A DNA stretch of 35,476 nucleotides from the NCBI GenBank assembly GCA_947307015.1, contig CAMZHV010000029.1:1-35476 (forward strand), in the 5' to 3' direction. The DNA comes from an uncultured Prevotellaceae bacterium (lineage in GTDB: Bacteria > Bacteroidota > Bacteroidia > Bacteroidales > Bacteroidaceae). Numbering within the stretch: position 1 is the stretch's first letter; the number at the start of each line of letters is the position of its first letter. This document shows positions 17,187 through 24,363 of the stretch, piece by piece. The notes under the pieces are model-generated. The model was not told where the DNA came from and did no database searches. It saw nothing but the letters and a program-made list of their open reading frames with translations. The position numbers and the translations under genes were made by a program.

Positions 17187-17381
17187 CCCAAATCGGTCAT
17201 TAGGCCGACATATAATATAATACAGTTGTTTTTTATGGTCTATTGATGTCATCTTAGCATTTCTTTCGTCATCTTGTCCACATTGCCATCTCGCCGTAGC
17301 CCGCTACGCCTTCGATAACAATATGACCAATCTGCTCGAAACAAATACCAATCTGGCATCAATCCTAATGACCGATTTGGG
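17187..17381 (+). mobile_element. MITE-like element, 195 bp with 18-bp terminal inverted repeats
   Basis: The ends are CCCAAATCGGTCATTAGG at 17187-17204 and its exact reverse complement at 17364-17381. Its 131 right-hand bases are repeated in inverted orientation at 14377-14507. The inside holds no credible ORF and includes the small palindrome GTAGC-GG-GCTAC. The right end abuts the TAA stop of the M18 aminopeptidase (17383-17385). No transposase lies in the window. The 318-base stretch 17065-17382 contains only this element and the preceding hairpins. Confidence 0.8.
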
Positions 17382-17382
17382 A

Positions 17383-18678
17383 TTATTGATAAAAGCGGGT
17401 GAAGGCACGGACACAGTAGAGATGGTCGGCAACGGCACCAGTCTCGCGACAGCTGTGCATGGCGAGGATGGGATTGCCCATGTCTACGCCGCGAAGAGGC
17501 AGCGAGGAGGCAAGGATATTGCCGAGGGTGCTGCCACCAGCCACATCGCTATGGTTGACAAAACGCTGGCAAGGTACACCTGCCTCGCGGCAGAGTTCGG
17601 CGAAGACGGCAGCTGAGGCAGCGTCACTGGCATATTTCTGTGCAGCATTGAACTTGATGACGGGACCACCGCCGAGGACGGGATGGTTCGTGGGGTCGTA
17701 TTTGTCGCTGTAGTTAGGATGCCAGGCATGGGCATTGTCGGCTGACACCATGAAAGCACGCTCGACAGCTTGATAGAAGGCTTCCACTGTGCCGCTCTGT
17801 GCCAGCGCGATGCGCTGTAGGATGGTGGCGAGGAAGGGACTGCCAGCGCCCTGCTTGGTCTGCGAGCCCGTCTCTTCGTTGTCGAAGATAGCCAGCACCT
17901 TGGTCACGTCGGAGGCGGGAGAGGCAAGGAGGGCTTCCAAGCCCGCGTAGCACATCGAGAGGTCGTCGAGACGACCAGAAGAGAGGAACTCGTCGTGGAC
18001 ACCGAAAGTACAGGCTGGGGTGGCATCGGCGAGGTAGAGGTCGAAGTCGAGGATGTCCTCGCGGCTGACAGGCTGTTCCTTGCCTAACTCTTCGAGGATG
18101 ATGTTCATGAGGAGATTGCCGCGCTCAAGCTCGTTGGTGATGATGCCGAGGATGGGCAGCATGTCCTTCTGCTTGCTGAGCTTCACGCCATCGTTGACCT
18201 CGCGATTGAAATGGATAGCCAAGTTGCTGATTTGCAACAGCGGGCGGCGCACATGGATGAGCCGCGTCACTGGGCTCAGCGCATCTTCGCCACGGACAAT
18301 GACACGCCCCGCGAGGGTCAGCGGACGATCGAACCACGTCGCCATGATGGGGCCGCCATAGACCTCGGTGTTGAGCTTGACAATGCCGCCTTCGCAAGTC
18401 ATCTCCGCATTCGGCTTGATGCGGAAGGTGGGGGAGTCGCAATGAGCGCAGATGATATGGAAGCCCGCGTCGGCCAATGTCTTGCGGCCAATCTCAAAGG
18501 CATAGATGGAGGAATCATTTTTCGTGACGTAGAACTTATCACCAGCGGCAACAGCGCCAAGGGGCTGACGAGGATCGAGACGATGATAGCCTGCCGACTC
18601 CAGTTGGGCAGCAAGCGCCTTCACCGCGAAAAAGTTGACGGGTGAAGCATCAAGGAATTTCAGTAAACGGGTAAGCAT
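17383..18678 (-). CDS. apeB: M18 family aminopeptidase
   Basis: 431 residues from ATG 18678 (MLTRLLKFLDASPVNFFAV), which matches where M18 enzymes normally begin. An in-frame ATG at 18738 would add 20 residues and sits closer to the -7 box, so it cannot be excluded. M18 enzymes are cytosolic zinc metallopeptidases that remove N-terminal, often acidic or neutral, residues. Visible signatures are AHCDSPTFRIKPN, the DEFLSSGRLDDLSM segment, FDNEETGSQTKQGAGS, SADNAHAWHPNY, and HSDVAGGSTLGN near the C-terminus, which carry the metal ligands and catalytic acid of the family. It is divergent from the CobW gene. The stop codon directly adjoins the MITE-like element. Confidence 0.93.
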   Translation of the reverse strand: MLTRLLKFLDASPVNFFAVKALAAQLESAGYHRLDPRQPLGAVAAGDKFYVTKNDSSIYAFEIGRKTLADAGFHIICAHCDSPTFRIKPNAEMTCEGGIVKLNTEVYGGPIMATWFDRPLTLAGRVIVRGEDALSPVTRLIHVRRPLLQISNLAIHFNREVNDGVKLSKQKDMLPILGIITNELERGNLLMNIILEELGKEQPVSREDILDFDLYLADATPACTFGVHDEFLSSGRLDDLSMCYAGLEALLASPASDVTKVLAIFDNEETGSQTKQGAGSPFLATILQRIALAQSGTVEAFYQAVERAFMVSADNAHAWHPNYSDKYDPTNHPVLGGGPVIKFNAAQKYASDAASAAVFAELCREAGVPCQRFVNHSDVAGGSTLGNILASSLPLRGVDMGNPILAMHSCRETGAVADHLYCVRAFTRFYQ

Positions 18679-18763
18679 GAAGGGGAGAATTTGAGTGTTA
18701 TGTATTGAGAAATTAGTTTCCAAAAAGGTCGTTTCCACATCCTTTCGGTTCGTTTTGGTGGGA

Positions 18764-18771
18764 CAAAGGTA
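18764..18771 (-). promoter_or_regulatory. -7 box for the M18 aminopeptidase gene
   Basis: On the minus strand the sequence reads TACCTTTG, an exact TAnnTTTG match, 25 bases ahead of ATG 18738 and 85 ahead of ATG 18678. Confidence 0.65.
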
Positions 18772-18844
18772 ATAAAAAGTTTAAAGTTTAAGAGTGAATG
18801 TTTAAAGTTTTTGCACAAAAAGCACAAATTAGCCAAAAAAGCAG

Positions 18845-18852
18845 TAACTTTG
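18845..18852 (+). promoter_or_regulatory. -7 box for the CobW-type gene
   Basis: TAACTTTG matches the TAnnTTTG consensus, 47 bases before ATG 18900. No -33 TTTG was seen at ideal spacing. Confidence 0.65.
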
Positions 18853-18899
18853 CGCGCTGAAAAAGTCAAATCATATATCATACATCGTACACTAACATT

Positions 18900-20189
18900 A
18901 TGACAATAGCTCAAATCCCTGTGCTGCTGCTCACCGGTTACCTCGGCAGCGGCAAGACAACACTCCTCAACCGCATCCTCAACAACCGCCGCGGCATCCG
19001 TTTTGCCGTCATCGTCAACGATATAGGTGAAGTGAACATCGATGCCGACCTCATTGAGAAAGGCGGCATCGTTGGGCAGAAGGACGACAGCCTGGTGGCT
19101 CTGCAGAACGGCTGCATCTGCTGCACGCTGAAAATGGACCTCGTGGAACAGCTGCGCGACATCACTCGTCAGCAACGTTTCGACTACATCGTCATCGAAG
19201 CCAGCGGCATCTGCGAACCTGCGCCTATCGCCCAGACCATCTGCTCTATGCCTGTCATGGGGCCGGAATATGTCAAGGACGGCGTACCCGTCGTGGACAG
19301 CATCGTCACCGTGGTCGACGCGCTACGGATGCGCGATGAATTCGGCAGCGGCGAGTCGCTCCTGCGCCCCAACCTCGACGAAGATGACATCGAGAACCTG
19401 GTTATCCAACAGATTGAGTTCTGCAATATCATCCTGTTGAACAAAGCTTCGGAAGTGACACCTGATGAGTTAGGACGTGTCCGCGAGATCATCCGTGCCT
19501 TGCAGCCCAAGGCTGAAATCATCGTCTGCGACTACTGCGATGTCGACTTCGACAAAATCCTGAATACACACGCCTTTGACTTCGACAAAGTTGCCACCTC
19601 TGCCGCTTGGATTGACGCCATCGAACACCATCACGACGACGACGATGATGATGATGAAGAGGAAGAAGAGGAACATGAGCATCACCACCACCACGATGAT
19701 GGAGATGAAGACGAAGAAGAGGAACATGAGCACCACCACCACGATGATGAAGAGGAACACCACCATCACCACCACCATCATCATCATCACCATGACGACG
19801 AAGGCGAGGCGGAGGAGTACGGCATAGGCACTTTTGTCTACTACCGCCGTCAACCCTTGAACCTCGGTTTGTTCGACGAGTTTGTCGCACGCAAATGGCC
19901 CCGCGGTGTCATCCGTGCCAAAGGTATCTGCTGGTTCTACGGCGAACCTGACACCTGTTATGTCTTTGAGCAAGCAGGCAAGCAGGTCAGCCTCCGCGAT
20001 GCAGGCAAGTGGTATGTCACGATGCCCGACGACGAGCTACGCGACTTGATGGCACAGACACCCGCCCTCGTCCGCGATTGGGACAAGCAGTACGGAGATC
20101 GTATGCAGAAGCTCGTGTTCATCGGTCAGCACCTGGACCGCGAAGCCATTACGGCAGAACTCGACAAATGCTTAGTCGACCTGCAATAA
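18900..20189 (+). CDS. CobW/COG0523-family GTPase metallochaperone with extreme His/Asp/Glu-rich linker
   Basis: 429 residues. The GTPase domain (1-~235) has the P-loop GYLGSGKTT (13-21), the metal-binding CxCC motif Cys72-Ile-Cys74-Cys75 and the SGICEP segment. Between it and the C-terminal CobW_C domain (~305-425, from YGIGTFVYYRRQPLN) lies a linker of about 60 residues (242-302) containing 26 histidines, including one run of twelve, mixed with Asp and Glu. COG0523 proteins use GTP hydrolysis to deliver metals, commonly zinc, to target enzymes; His-rich linkers in the family are thought to store or pass metal. The linker is unusually long and charged. Zinc is the likeliest metal, but nickel or cobalt cannot be excluded from sequence. 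No Zur-type operator was recognised upstream. Confidence 0.92.
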   Translation: MTIAQIPVLLLTGYLGSGKTTLLNRILNNRRGIRFAVIVNDIGEVNIDADLIEKGGIVGQKDDSLVALQNGCICCTLKMDLVEQLRDITRQQRFDYIVIEASGICEPAPIAQTICSMPVMGPEYVKDGVPVVDSIVTVVDALRMRDEFGSGESLLRPNLDEDDIENLVIQQIEFCNIILLNKASEVTPDELGRVREIIRALQPKAEIIVCDYCDVDFDKILNTHAFDFDKVATSAAWIDAIEHHHDDDDDDDEEEEEEHEHHHHHDDGDEDEEEEHEHHHHDDEEEHHHHHHHHHHHHDDEGEAEEYGIGTFVYYRRQPLNLGLFDEFVARKWPRGVIRAKGICWFYGEPDTCYVFEQAGKQVSLRDAGKWYVTMPDDELRDLMAQTPALVRDWDKQYGDRMQKLVFIGQHLDREAITAELDKCLVDLQ

Positions 20190-20209
20190 TAAGAGAGGAT
20201 AATCCGTAG

Positions 20210-21010
20210 TTAATCTTTTTGTCGCAGTTCCCAAAAGGCGACAGCTGAGGCTGCTGCGACATTCAGCGAATCTACGCCGTGGGCCATGGGAATGCGTACG
20301 GTGTAATCCGCAGCTGTTATGGTGTCCATGGGCAGGCCGTCGCCTTCAGTTCCCATGATGATGGCCAGGCGCGGCTCAGCCTTCAACTGCTCGTCATCCA
20401 AAGAGATGGAGTTGTCGGTCAGCGCCATCGCAACTGTTTTGAAACCCAAAGCCTTGACAGCCTCAACGCGCTCAATCCATGTCCACGGCACAAGGAACAC
20501 GCTACCCATCGACACGCGCACAGCGCGGCGGTTCAATGGGTCGCAAGAATTTGTTGTCAGAAGCACAGCGTCGATACCCAGCGCTGCCGCCGAGCGGAAA
20601 ATAGCGCCAATATTCGTTGTGTCCACTACCCCATCGATGATCACGATGCGCCGTGCCCCCTCGCACACCGCTTCGAGGCTTCGCGGCGCGGGACGACGCA
20701 TGGCACAAAGCACGCCGCGTGTCAGCGTGTAGCCCGTGAGTTCCGCCAATAGTTCTCGCTCACCTATATATATAGGTATATCACCCGCGCGTGCAACGAT
20801 GTCGGCAGCATCGCCAGCGATGTGGCGCTCCTCACACAACAGCGCCAATGGCTCATAGCCCGCATCCAAGGCAACACGTATGACCTTCGGACTCTCCGCG
20901 ATGAACACACCCTTTTCAGGCTCCAACCTATTGCGGAGCTGAGCCTCAGTAAGCGTAGCAAAAAGTGCTACACCGGGGTCATTCAGCGATGTAACGGGGA
21001 TGATATTCAT
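20210..21010 (-). CDS. TrmH/SpoU-family RNA 2'-O-methyltransferase
   Basis: 266 residues from ATG 21010 (MNIIPVTSLNDP); this start overlaps the upstream stop as ATGA and is preferred over a longer frame that begins inside the upstream gene. The SPOUT signatures are visible: DGVVDTTNIGAIFRSAAALG (motif 1), LAIIMGTEGDGLP (motif 2) and SLNVAAASAVAFWEL (motif 3), the knotted S-adenosylmethionine site. An N-terminal substrate-binding domain precedes (~20-95). It methylates ribose in rRNA or tRNA; the target nucleotide cannot be told. It is the last gene of a minus-strand trio and is convergent with the CobW gene, 20 bases away. Confidence 0.9.
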   Translation of the reverse strand: MNIIPVTSLNDPGVALFATLTEAQLRNRLEPEKGVFIAESPKVIRVALDAGYEPLALLCEERHIAGDAADIVARAGDIPIYIGERELLAELTGYTLTRGVLCAMRRPAPRSLEAVCEGARRIVIIDGVVDTTNIGAIFRSAAALGIDAVLLTTNSCDPLNRRAVRVSMGSVFLVPWTWIERVEAVKALGFKTVAMALTDNSISLDDEQLKAEPRLAIIMGTEGDGLPMDTITAADYTVRIPMAHGVDSLNVAAASAVAFWELRQKD

Positions 21011-21714
21011 TTTCCAAACAAAAAGATGGCGGGTGTCTTGGAGAGGTCTGTCAGGCGCTGACGGCGCCAGTCGGCAACGGTGCGCGTACAGATCCATTCA
21101 TCATCAGTAGTGATGCCAGCCGCGATGCAGAGGCGCGTCTGAGGGCGAAGCGTCTGACAGAGTGTCTCGAAGAGTTTGTGGTTGCGATAGGGCGTCTCAA
21201 TAAATAGCTGTGTCTGCTGTTCGCGCCAGGCCCGTTCCTCCAACTGTTTCAGCCGCTTGATGCGATCGGCAGGATCAATAGGCAGATATCCATTGAAAGC
21301 AAAACTCTGGCCATTGAGCCCCGAGGCCATCACAGCCATTATCATCGACGAAGGTCCCACAAGCGGCACCACCTTCAGCCCCTTTCGCTGAGCTATCGCC
21401 ACGATGTCTGCCCCCGGATCGGCGACGGCAGGACAGCCCGCCTCGGAGATTACACCCATGCTCTCGCCCGCCTCCAAAGGCTTCAGGTAACGCTCAAAGA
21501 GTGCGTTGTCGGCATGTTTGCCCATGGGATAGAACGTCAGGGCATCGATGTCGATGTCGCGGTCTACGCGCTTGAGGAAGCGTCGCGCCGAACGCACCTC
21601 CTCGACAATGAAGTGGCGGAGACCGGCGATGATGTCGCGGTTGTAAGACGGCAACACGCGCTGCTGCGGGGTCTCGCCGAGCTCAACGGGGATGAGATAG
21701 AGGGTCGCTGACAT
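21007..21714 (-). CDS. RsmI-like SAM-dependent methyltransferase (tetrapyrrole methylase fold)
   Basis: 235 residues from ATG 21714 (MSATLYLIPVELGET); the longer frame from 21762 would run further into the upstream gene. The fold signatures are the N-terminal LYLIPVELG, the glycine-rich SEAGCPAVADPGADIV and the VPLVGPSSMIMAVMASG segment, as in the 16S rRNA C1402 2'-O-methyltransferase RsmI and its short paralogues. It lacks the longer C-terminal part of canonical RsmI, so it is probably the shorter Bacteroidetes paralogue, and its RNA target is uncertain. It overlaps the GldB-like gene by 32 bases and the SpoU-like gene by 4, so the three are almost surely one transcript. Confidence 0.87.
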   Translation of the reverse strand: MSATLYLIPVELGETPQQRVLPSYNRDIIAGLRHFIVEEVRSARRFLKRVDRDIDIDALTFYPMGKHADNALFERYLKPLEAGESMGVISEAGCPAVADPGADIVAIAQRKGLKVVPLVGPSSMIMAVMASGLNGQSFAFNGYLPIDPADRIKRLKQLEERAWREQQTQLFIETPYRNHKLFETLCQTLRPQTRLCIAAGITTDDEWICTRTVADWRRQRLTDLSKTPAIFLFGK

Positions 21715-22333
21715 TTCCACGATACTGCAAATAGGCGCTGATGGCATCGCTGACGATGGCACTGCGGTTCATCTGTGCCCGCTGTTCCTCGCTGTAATAC
21801 TCGCTATAGAGCGGGAAATCAGCGCCGAGGTATTTGTCGAGGCTGATGCCGATGAGCGTGTCACCCACCACAATGCTCTGGTTGAGGCAGGAAATTTGGG
21901 TGTAGACATGGGGAATGCGGAAAGAAGGATCTTTCCGCTTCAACTCTTTGAACACATGATCGAAGTCTGCCTCCAAATCACTCAGATCGTTGTACTGGCG
22001 ATGCACCTCGTCCAAAAGCACTTGCACGGTAGAGTCAAGATAGTAATAACGCAGGCGCTTCTCCACGTCCGCCTCGTCGACATCACCCAGTTCCAGCACA
22101 TTCTCTATGAGCAGTTTCGTCTCCATGGGATACTGCGTATTCATCTGGTGAAGTGCTGTGTAGCTCCCGAGGGACACGTATTCGTCAAGAACACGATCGT
22201 AACGGTCTATCCTCACTGTCGTCACAGGCTCCTCGTCCATGAACCACCCTTCCCACGGCTTCGCCAGCCAGCTCCACAAACCGAAGGCGCAGAGCAAGAC
22301 CAAGAGAATGGAAAGGGTGAGGAGGCGCTTCAT
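21683..22333 (-). CDS. GldB-like gliding-motility-related envelope protein
   Basis: 216 residues with an N-terminal hydrophobic segment (residues 4-24) and no good lipobox, so probably a membrane anchor. The segment VGDTLIGISLDKYLGADFPLY followed by YSEEQRAQM resembles the core of GldB lipoproteins, which are needed for gliding and for stability of type IX secretion in Flavobacteria. Canonical GldB is about 320 residues; this one ends soon after that core, so it is a shortened relative or only a remote homologue. A link to the secreted proteins with sorting-type tails in this window is plausible but inferred. It is the first gene of the minus-strand trio. Confidence 0.6.
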   Translation of the reverse strand: MKRLLTLSILLVLLCAFGLWSWLAKPWEGWFMDEEPVTTVRIDRYDRVLDEYVSLGSYTALHQMNTQYPMETKLLIENVLELGDVDEADVEKRLRYYYLDSTVQVLLDEVHRQYNDLSDLEADFDHVFKELKRKDPSFRIPHVYTQISCLNQSIVVGDTLIGISLDKYLGADFPLYSEYYSEEQRAQMNRSAIVSDAISAYLQYRGNVSDPLSHPR

Positions 22334-22361
22334 AATTCTTTATCTATGTTAATTTTCGGGA

Positions 22362-22369
22362 CAAAGTTA
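22362..22369 (-). promoter_or_regulatory. -7 box for the GldB-like/methyltransferase operon
   Basis: TAACTTTG on the minus strand, 28 bases before ATG 22333, matches TAnnTTTG. Confidence 0.65.
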
Positions 22370-22515
22370 GTGAAAACTTGTTTATCCTCCAAATAAAATG
22401 CTAAAAATCTTAAACAAAAGTCACATAATTGACCATTTTGTATGGAATAAGGTCGAAATACGATGCTTTTGTGTTAAATACTGTTGATTATTACGTCGTC
22501 TACAATTTCATTTCG

Positions 22516-22523
22516 TACCTTTG
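22516..22523 (+). promoter_or_regulatory. -7 box for the MFS transporter gene
   Basis: TACCTTTG followed by CAG matches the TAnnTTTG consensus, 67 bases before ATG 22591. The rest of the 257-base divergent gap is A/T-rich with no other site recognised. Confidence 0.7.
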
Positions 22524-22590
22524 CAGACGAATTGTGAAAAAACGAAAAAATGTAAAATCATTATCATAATACAATTTGTCAAATCAATCT

Positions 22591-24216
22591 ATGACACAAG
22601 CAATTCAAAGAACTCTGCGTGACAGCGCTGCGATGCGCTGGACTGCGTTGCTGCTGCTGGCATTGGCCATGTTCTGCAGCTACATCTTCATGGACATCCT
22701 CTCTCCTATCAAGGATCTGATGCAAGAGACACGGGGCTGGGACAGCGCCGCCTTTGGTCGTATGCAAGGTGCTGAAGTATTCCTGAATGTCTATGTATTC
22801 TTCCTTATCTTTGCCGGCATCATCCTCGATAAGATGGGGGTGCGTTTCACCGCTGTGCTTTCCGGAGCCGTCATGCTCTTTGGCGGTATCATCAAGTTCT
22901 ATGCCGTCAGCGAATCCTTTATCGGGACAGGCTTGGAGGCTTGGTTCACCAATCACTTGAACTGGAATGGCGACCTGCCCGTCATCGGTGCCATCCTGCC
23001 CTTTGCCGCAGGGATGCCGGCATCGGCGAAACTCGCTGCACTGGGTTTCATGTTCTTCGGTTGCGGATGCGAGATGGCCGGAATAACCGTGAGCCGCGGT
23101 ATCGTGAAATGGTTCAAAGGCCGTGAAACAGCTTTGGCTATGGGCTCGGAGATGGCGCTTGCCCGTCTCGGCGTGGCTACCTGTATGATTTTCTCGCCCT
23201 TCTTTGCCAAATTAGGCGGCGAGGTACATGTTGAGAATTCAGTAAAATTCGGCGTGGTGCTGATGTGCATTGCCCTGATGATGTTCATCGTCTATTTCTT
23301 CATGGATAAGAAGCTTGATGCACAGACCGGTGAGGCTGAGGAAAAGGACGATCCCTTCAAGATCAGCGACTTGCAGAAGATTTTCACCAGCCTCGGTTTC
23401 TGGCTTGTGGCTCTGCTCTGCGTGCTTTACTATAGTGCAATCTTCCCCTTCCAGAAATATGCCGTCAACATGCTGCAGTGCAACTTGACGCTCAATCCTG
23501 CTGAAGAGGGCTCCTATTGGGCCAGCAACTCTGTGACAATTGTCCAGTACGTCATCATGCTGGTGGTGGCCGTATGTGCCTTTGCCAGCAACTTCCAGAA
23601 GAAAAAAGGCATGAAGCTCGGCTTGATGGCCTTAGCAGTGGTTGCCCTGGTCGTCTATTGCTTCATGGGCTATATGCGCGGCACGGCAGAGACCATCTTT
23701 GCCGTATTCCCACTGTTGGCCGTCGCCATCACCCCCATCCTGGGCAGCTATGTGGATCATAAAGGAAAAGCCGCTTCCATGCTGATGCTCGGCTCCATCC
23801 TTCTGGTAGTTTGCCACCTGACCTTTGCTTTCATCCTGCCAGCCTTCAAGGGCGACGCCGTCGGCGGTACCGTGGTGGCATACGTCACCATCCTGGTGCT
23901 GGGCGCTTCCTTCTCATTAGTGCCTGCAGCCTTATGGCCTTCGGTGCCCAAGCTGGTCGACGAGAAGATTATCGGTTCCGCTTACGCCGCCATCTTCTGG
24001 ATTCAGAATATCGGCCTCGGACTCTTCCCTGCCCTCATCGGCATTGTGCTGACCAAAACCAACGCAGAGGGAACAGCTGCACATGAGCTCAACTACACCT
24101 GGGCACTTGTGATGTTGGCAGCACTCGGTATTGCCTCACTTTTGATCTCCATTTACCTCAAGGCCGTGGACAAGAAGAAGGGCTATGGGCTTGAAGAACC
24201 CAACATTAAGGAATAA
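22591..24216 (+). CDS. Major facilitator superfamily transporter
   Basis: 541 residues from ATG 22591 (MTQAIQRTL); a TTG five codons upstream is a weaker option. About twelve membrane segments are visible, the first at ~19-36, with the cytoplasmic loop after helix 6 (DKKLDAQTGEAEEKDD) in the expected middle position. The sequence DKMGVRFTAVLSG after helix 2 is the MFS motif A region. The segment ALWPSVPKLVDEKIIGSAYAAIFWIQNIGLGLFP near the C-terminus resembles MFSD1-type and related carriers. The substrate is unknown; small peptides or organic anions would fit relatives. It has its own promoter and a strong terminator, so it is a single-gene unit. Confidence 0.9.
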   Translation: MTQAIQRTLRDSAAMRWTALLLLALAMFCSYIFMDILSPIKDLMQETRGWDSAAFGRMQGAEVFLNVYVFFLIFAGIILDKMGVRFTAVLSGAVMLFGGIIKFYAVSESFIGTGLEAWFTNHLNWNGDLPVIGAILPFAAGMPASAKLAALGFMFFGCGCEMAGITVSRGIVKWFKGRETALAMGSEMALARLGVATCMIFSPFFAKLGGEVHVENSVKFGVVLMCIALMMFIVYFFMDKKLDAQTGEAEEKDDPFKISDLQKIFTSLGFWLVALLCVLYYSAIFPFQKYAVNMLQCNLTLNPAEEGSYWASNSVTIVQYVIMLVVAVCAFASNFQKKKGMKLGLMALAVVALVVYCFMGYMRGTAETIFAVFPLLAVAITPILGSYVDHKGKAASMLMLGSILLVVCHLTFAFILPAFKGDAVGGTVVAYVTILVLGASFSLVPAALWPSVPKLVDEKIIGSAYAAIFWIQNIGLGLFPALIGIVLTKTNAEGTAAHELNYTWALVMLAALGIASLLISIYLKAVDKKKGYGLEEPNIKE

Positions 24217-24217
24217 G

Positions 24218-24240
24218 AAGTGTTAAAAAGACACTTTTTT
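24218..24240 (+). terminator. Intrinsic terminator of the MFS gene
   Basis: AAGTGT (24218-24223) pairs with ACACTT (24231-24236), followed by TTTT, starting one base after the stop codon. Confidence 0.75.
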
Positions 24241-24295
24241 CGCCGTCTTAGATAAAATATCTAAAGAAAACAACGCGATACTAAAAAAATCGTTG

Positions 24296-24303
24296 TACCT
24301 TTG
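24296..24303 (+). promoter_or_regulatory. -7 box of the CotH-domain gene
   Basis: TACCTTTG is an exact TAnnTTTG match. It rules against an upstream in-frame ATG-less extension and places the start at ATG 24364. Confidence 0.7.
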
Positions 24304-24330
24304 CGGCGCAGACTGAGCAGGTCTGCGCCG
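24304..24330 (+). promoter_or_regulatory. GC-rich hairpin at the presumed transcript 5' end
   Basis: CGGCGCAGAC pairs perfectly with GTCTGCGCCG around the loop TGAGCAG. It starts directly after the -7 box, so the transcript would begin in or just before it. It is followed by TTTGCTTT, which could make it a weak early terminator; alternatives are an mRNA-stabilising 5' stem or a protein-binding site. Confidence 0.6.
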
Positions 24331-24363
24331 TTTGCTTTATATTATAACTATAACCCAAAAAGA

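Noticed and set aside
18660..19175. 171-residue minus-strand ORF across the apeB-cobW gap
   Set aside because: It spans both divergent promoters and the start of the CobW gene; no motif supports it.
19470..19973. Minus-strand ORF with long runs of Val, Met and Phe opposite the CobW gene
   Set aside because: It is the antisense reading of the His/Asp/Glu-rich linker; the hydrophobic run is a by-product of those codons.
20762..20777. Perfect 16-base palindrome ACCTATATATATAGGT inside the TrmH/SpoU-like gene
   Set aside because: It is within normal coding sequence (reads through GDIPIYIGE) and is short enough to be chance in an AT-alternating stretch.
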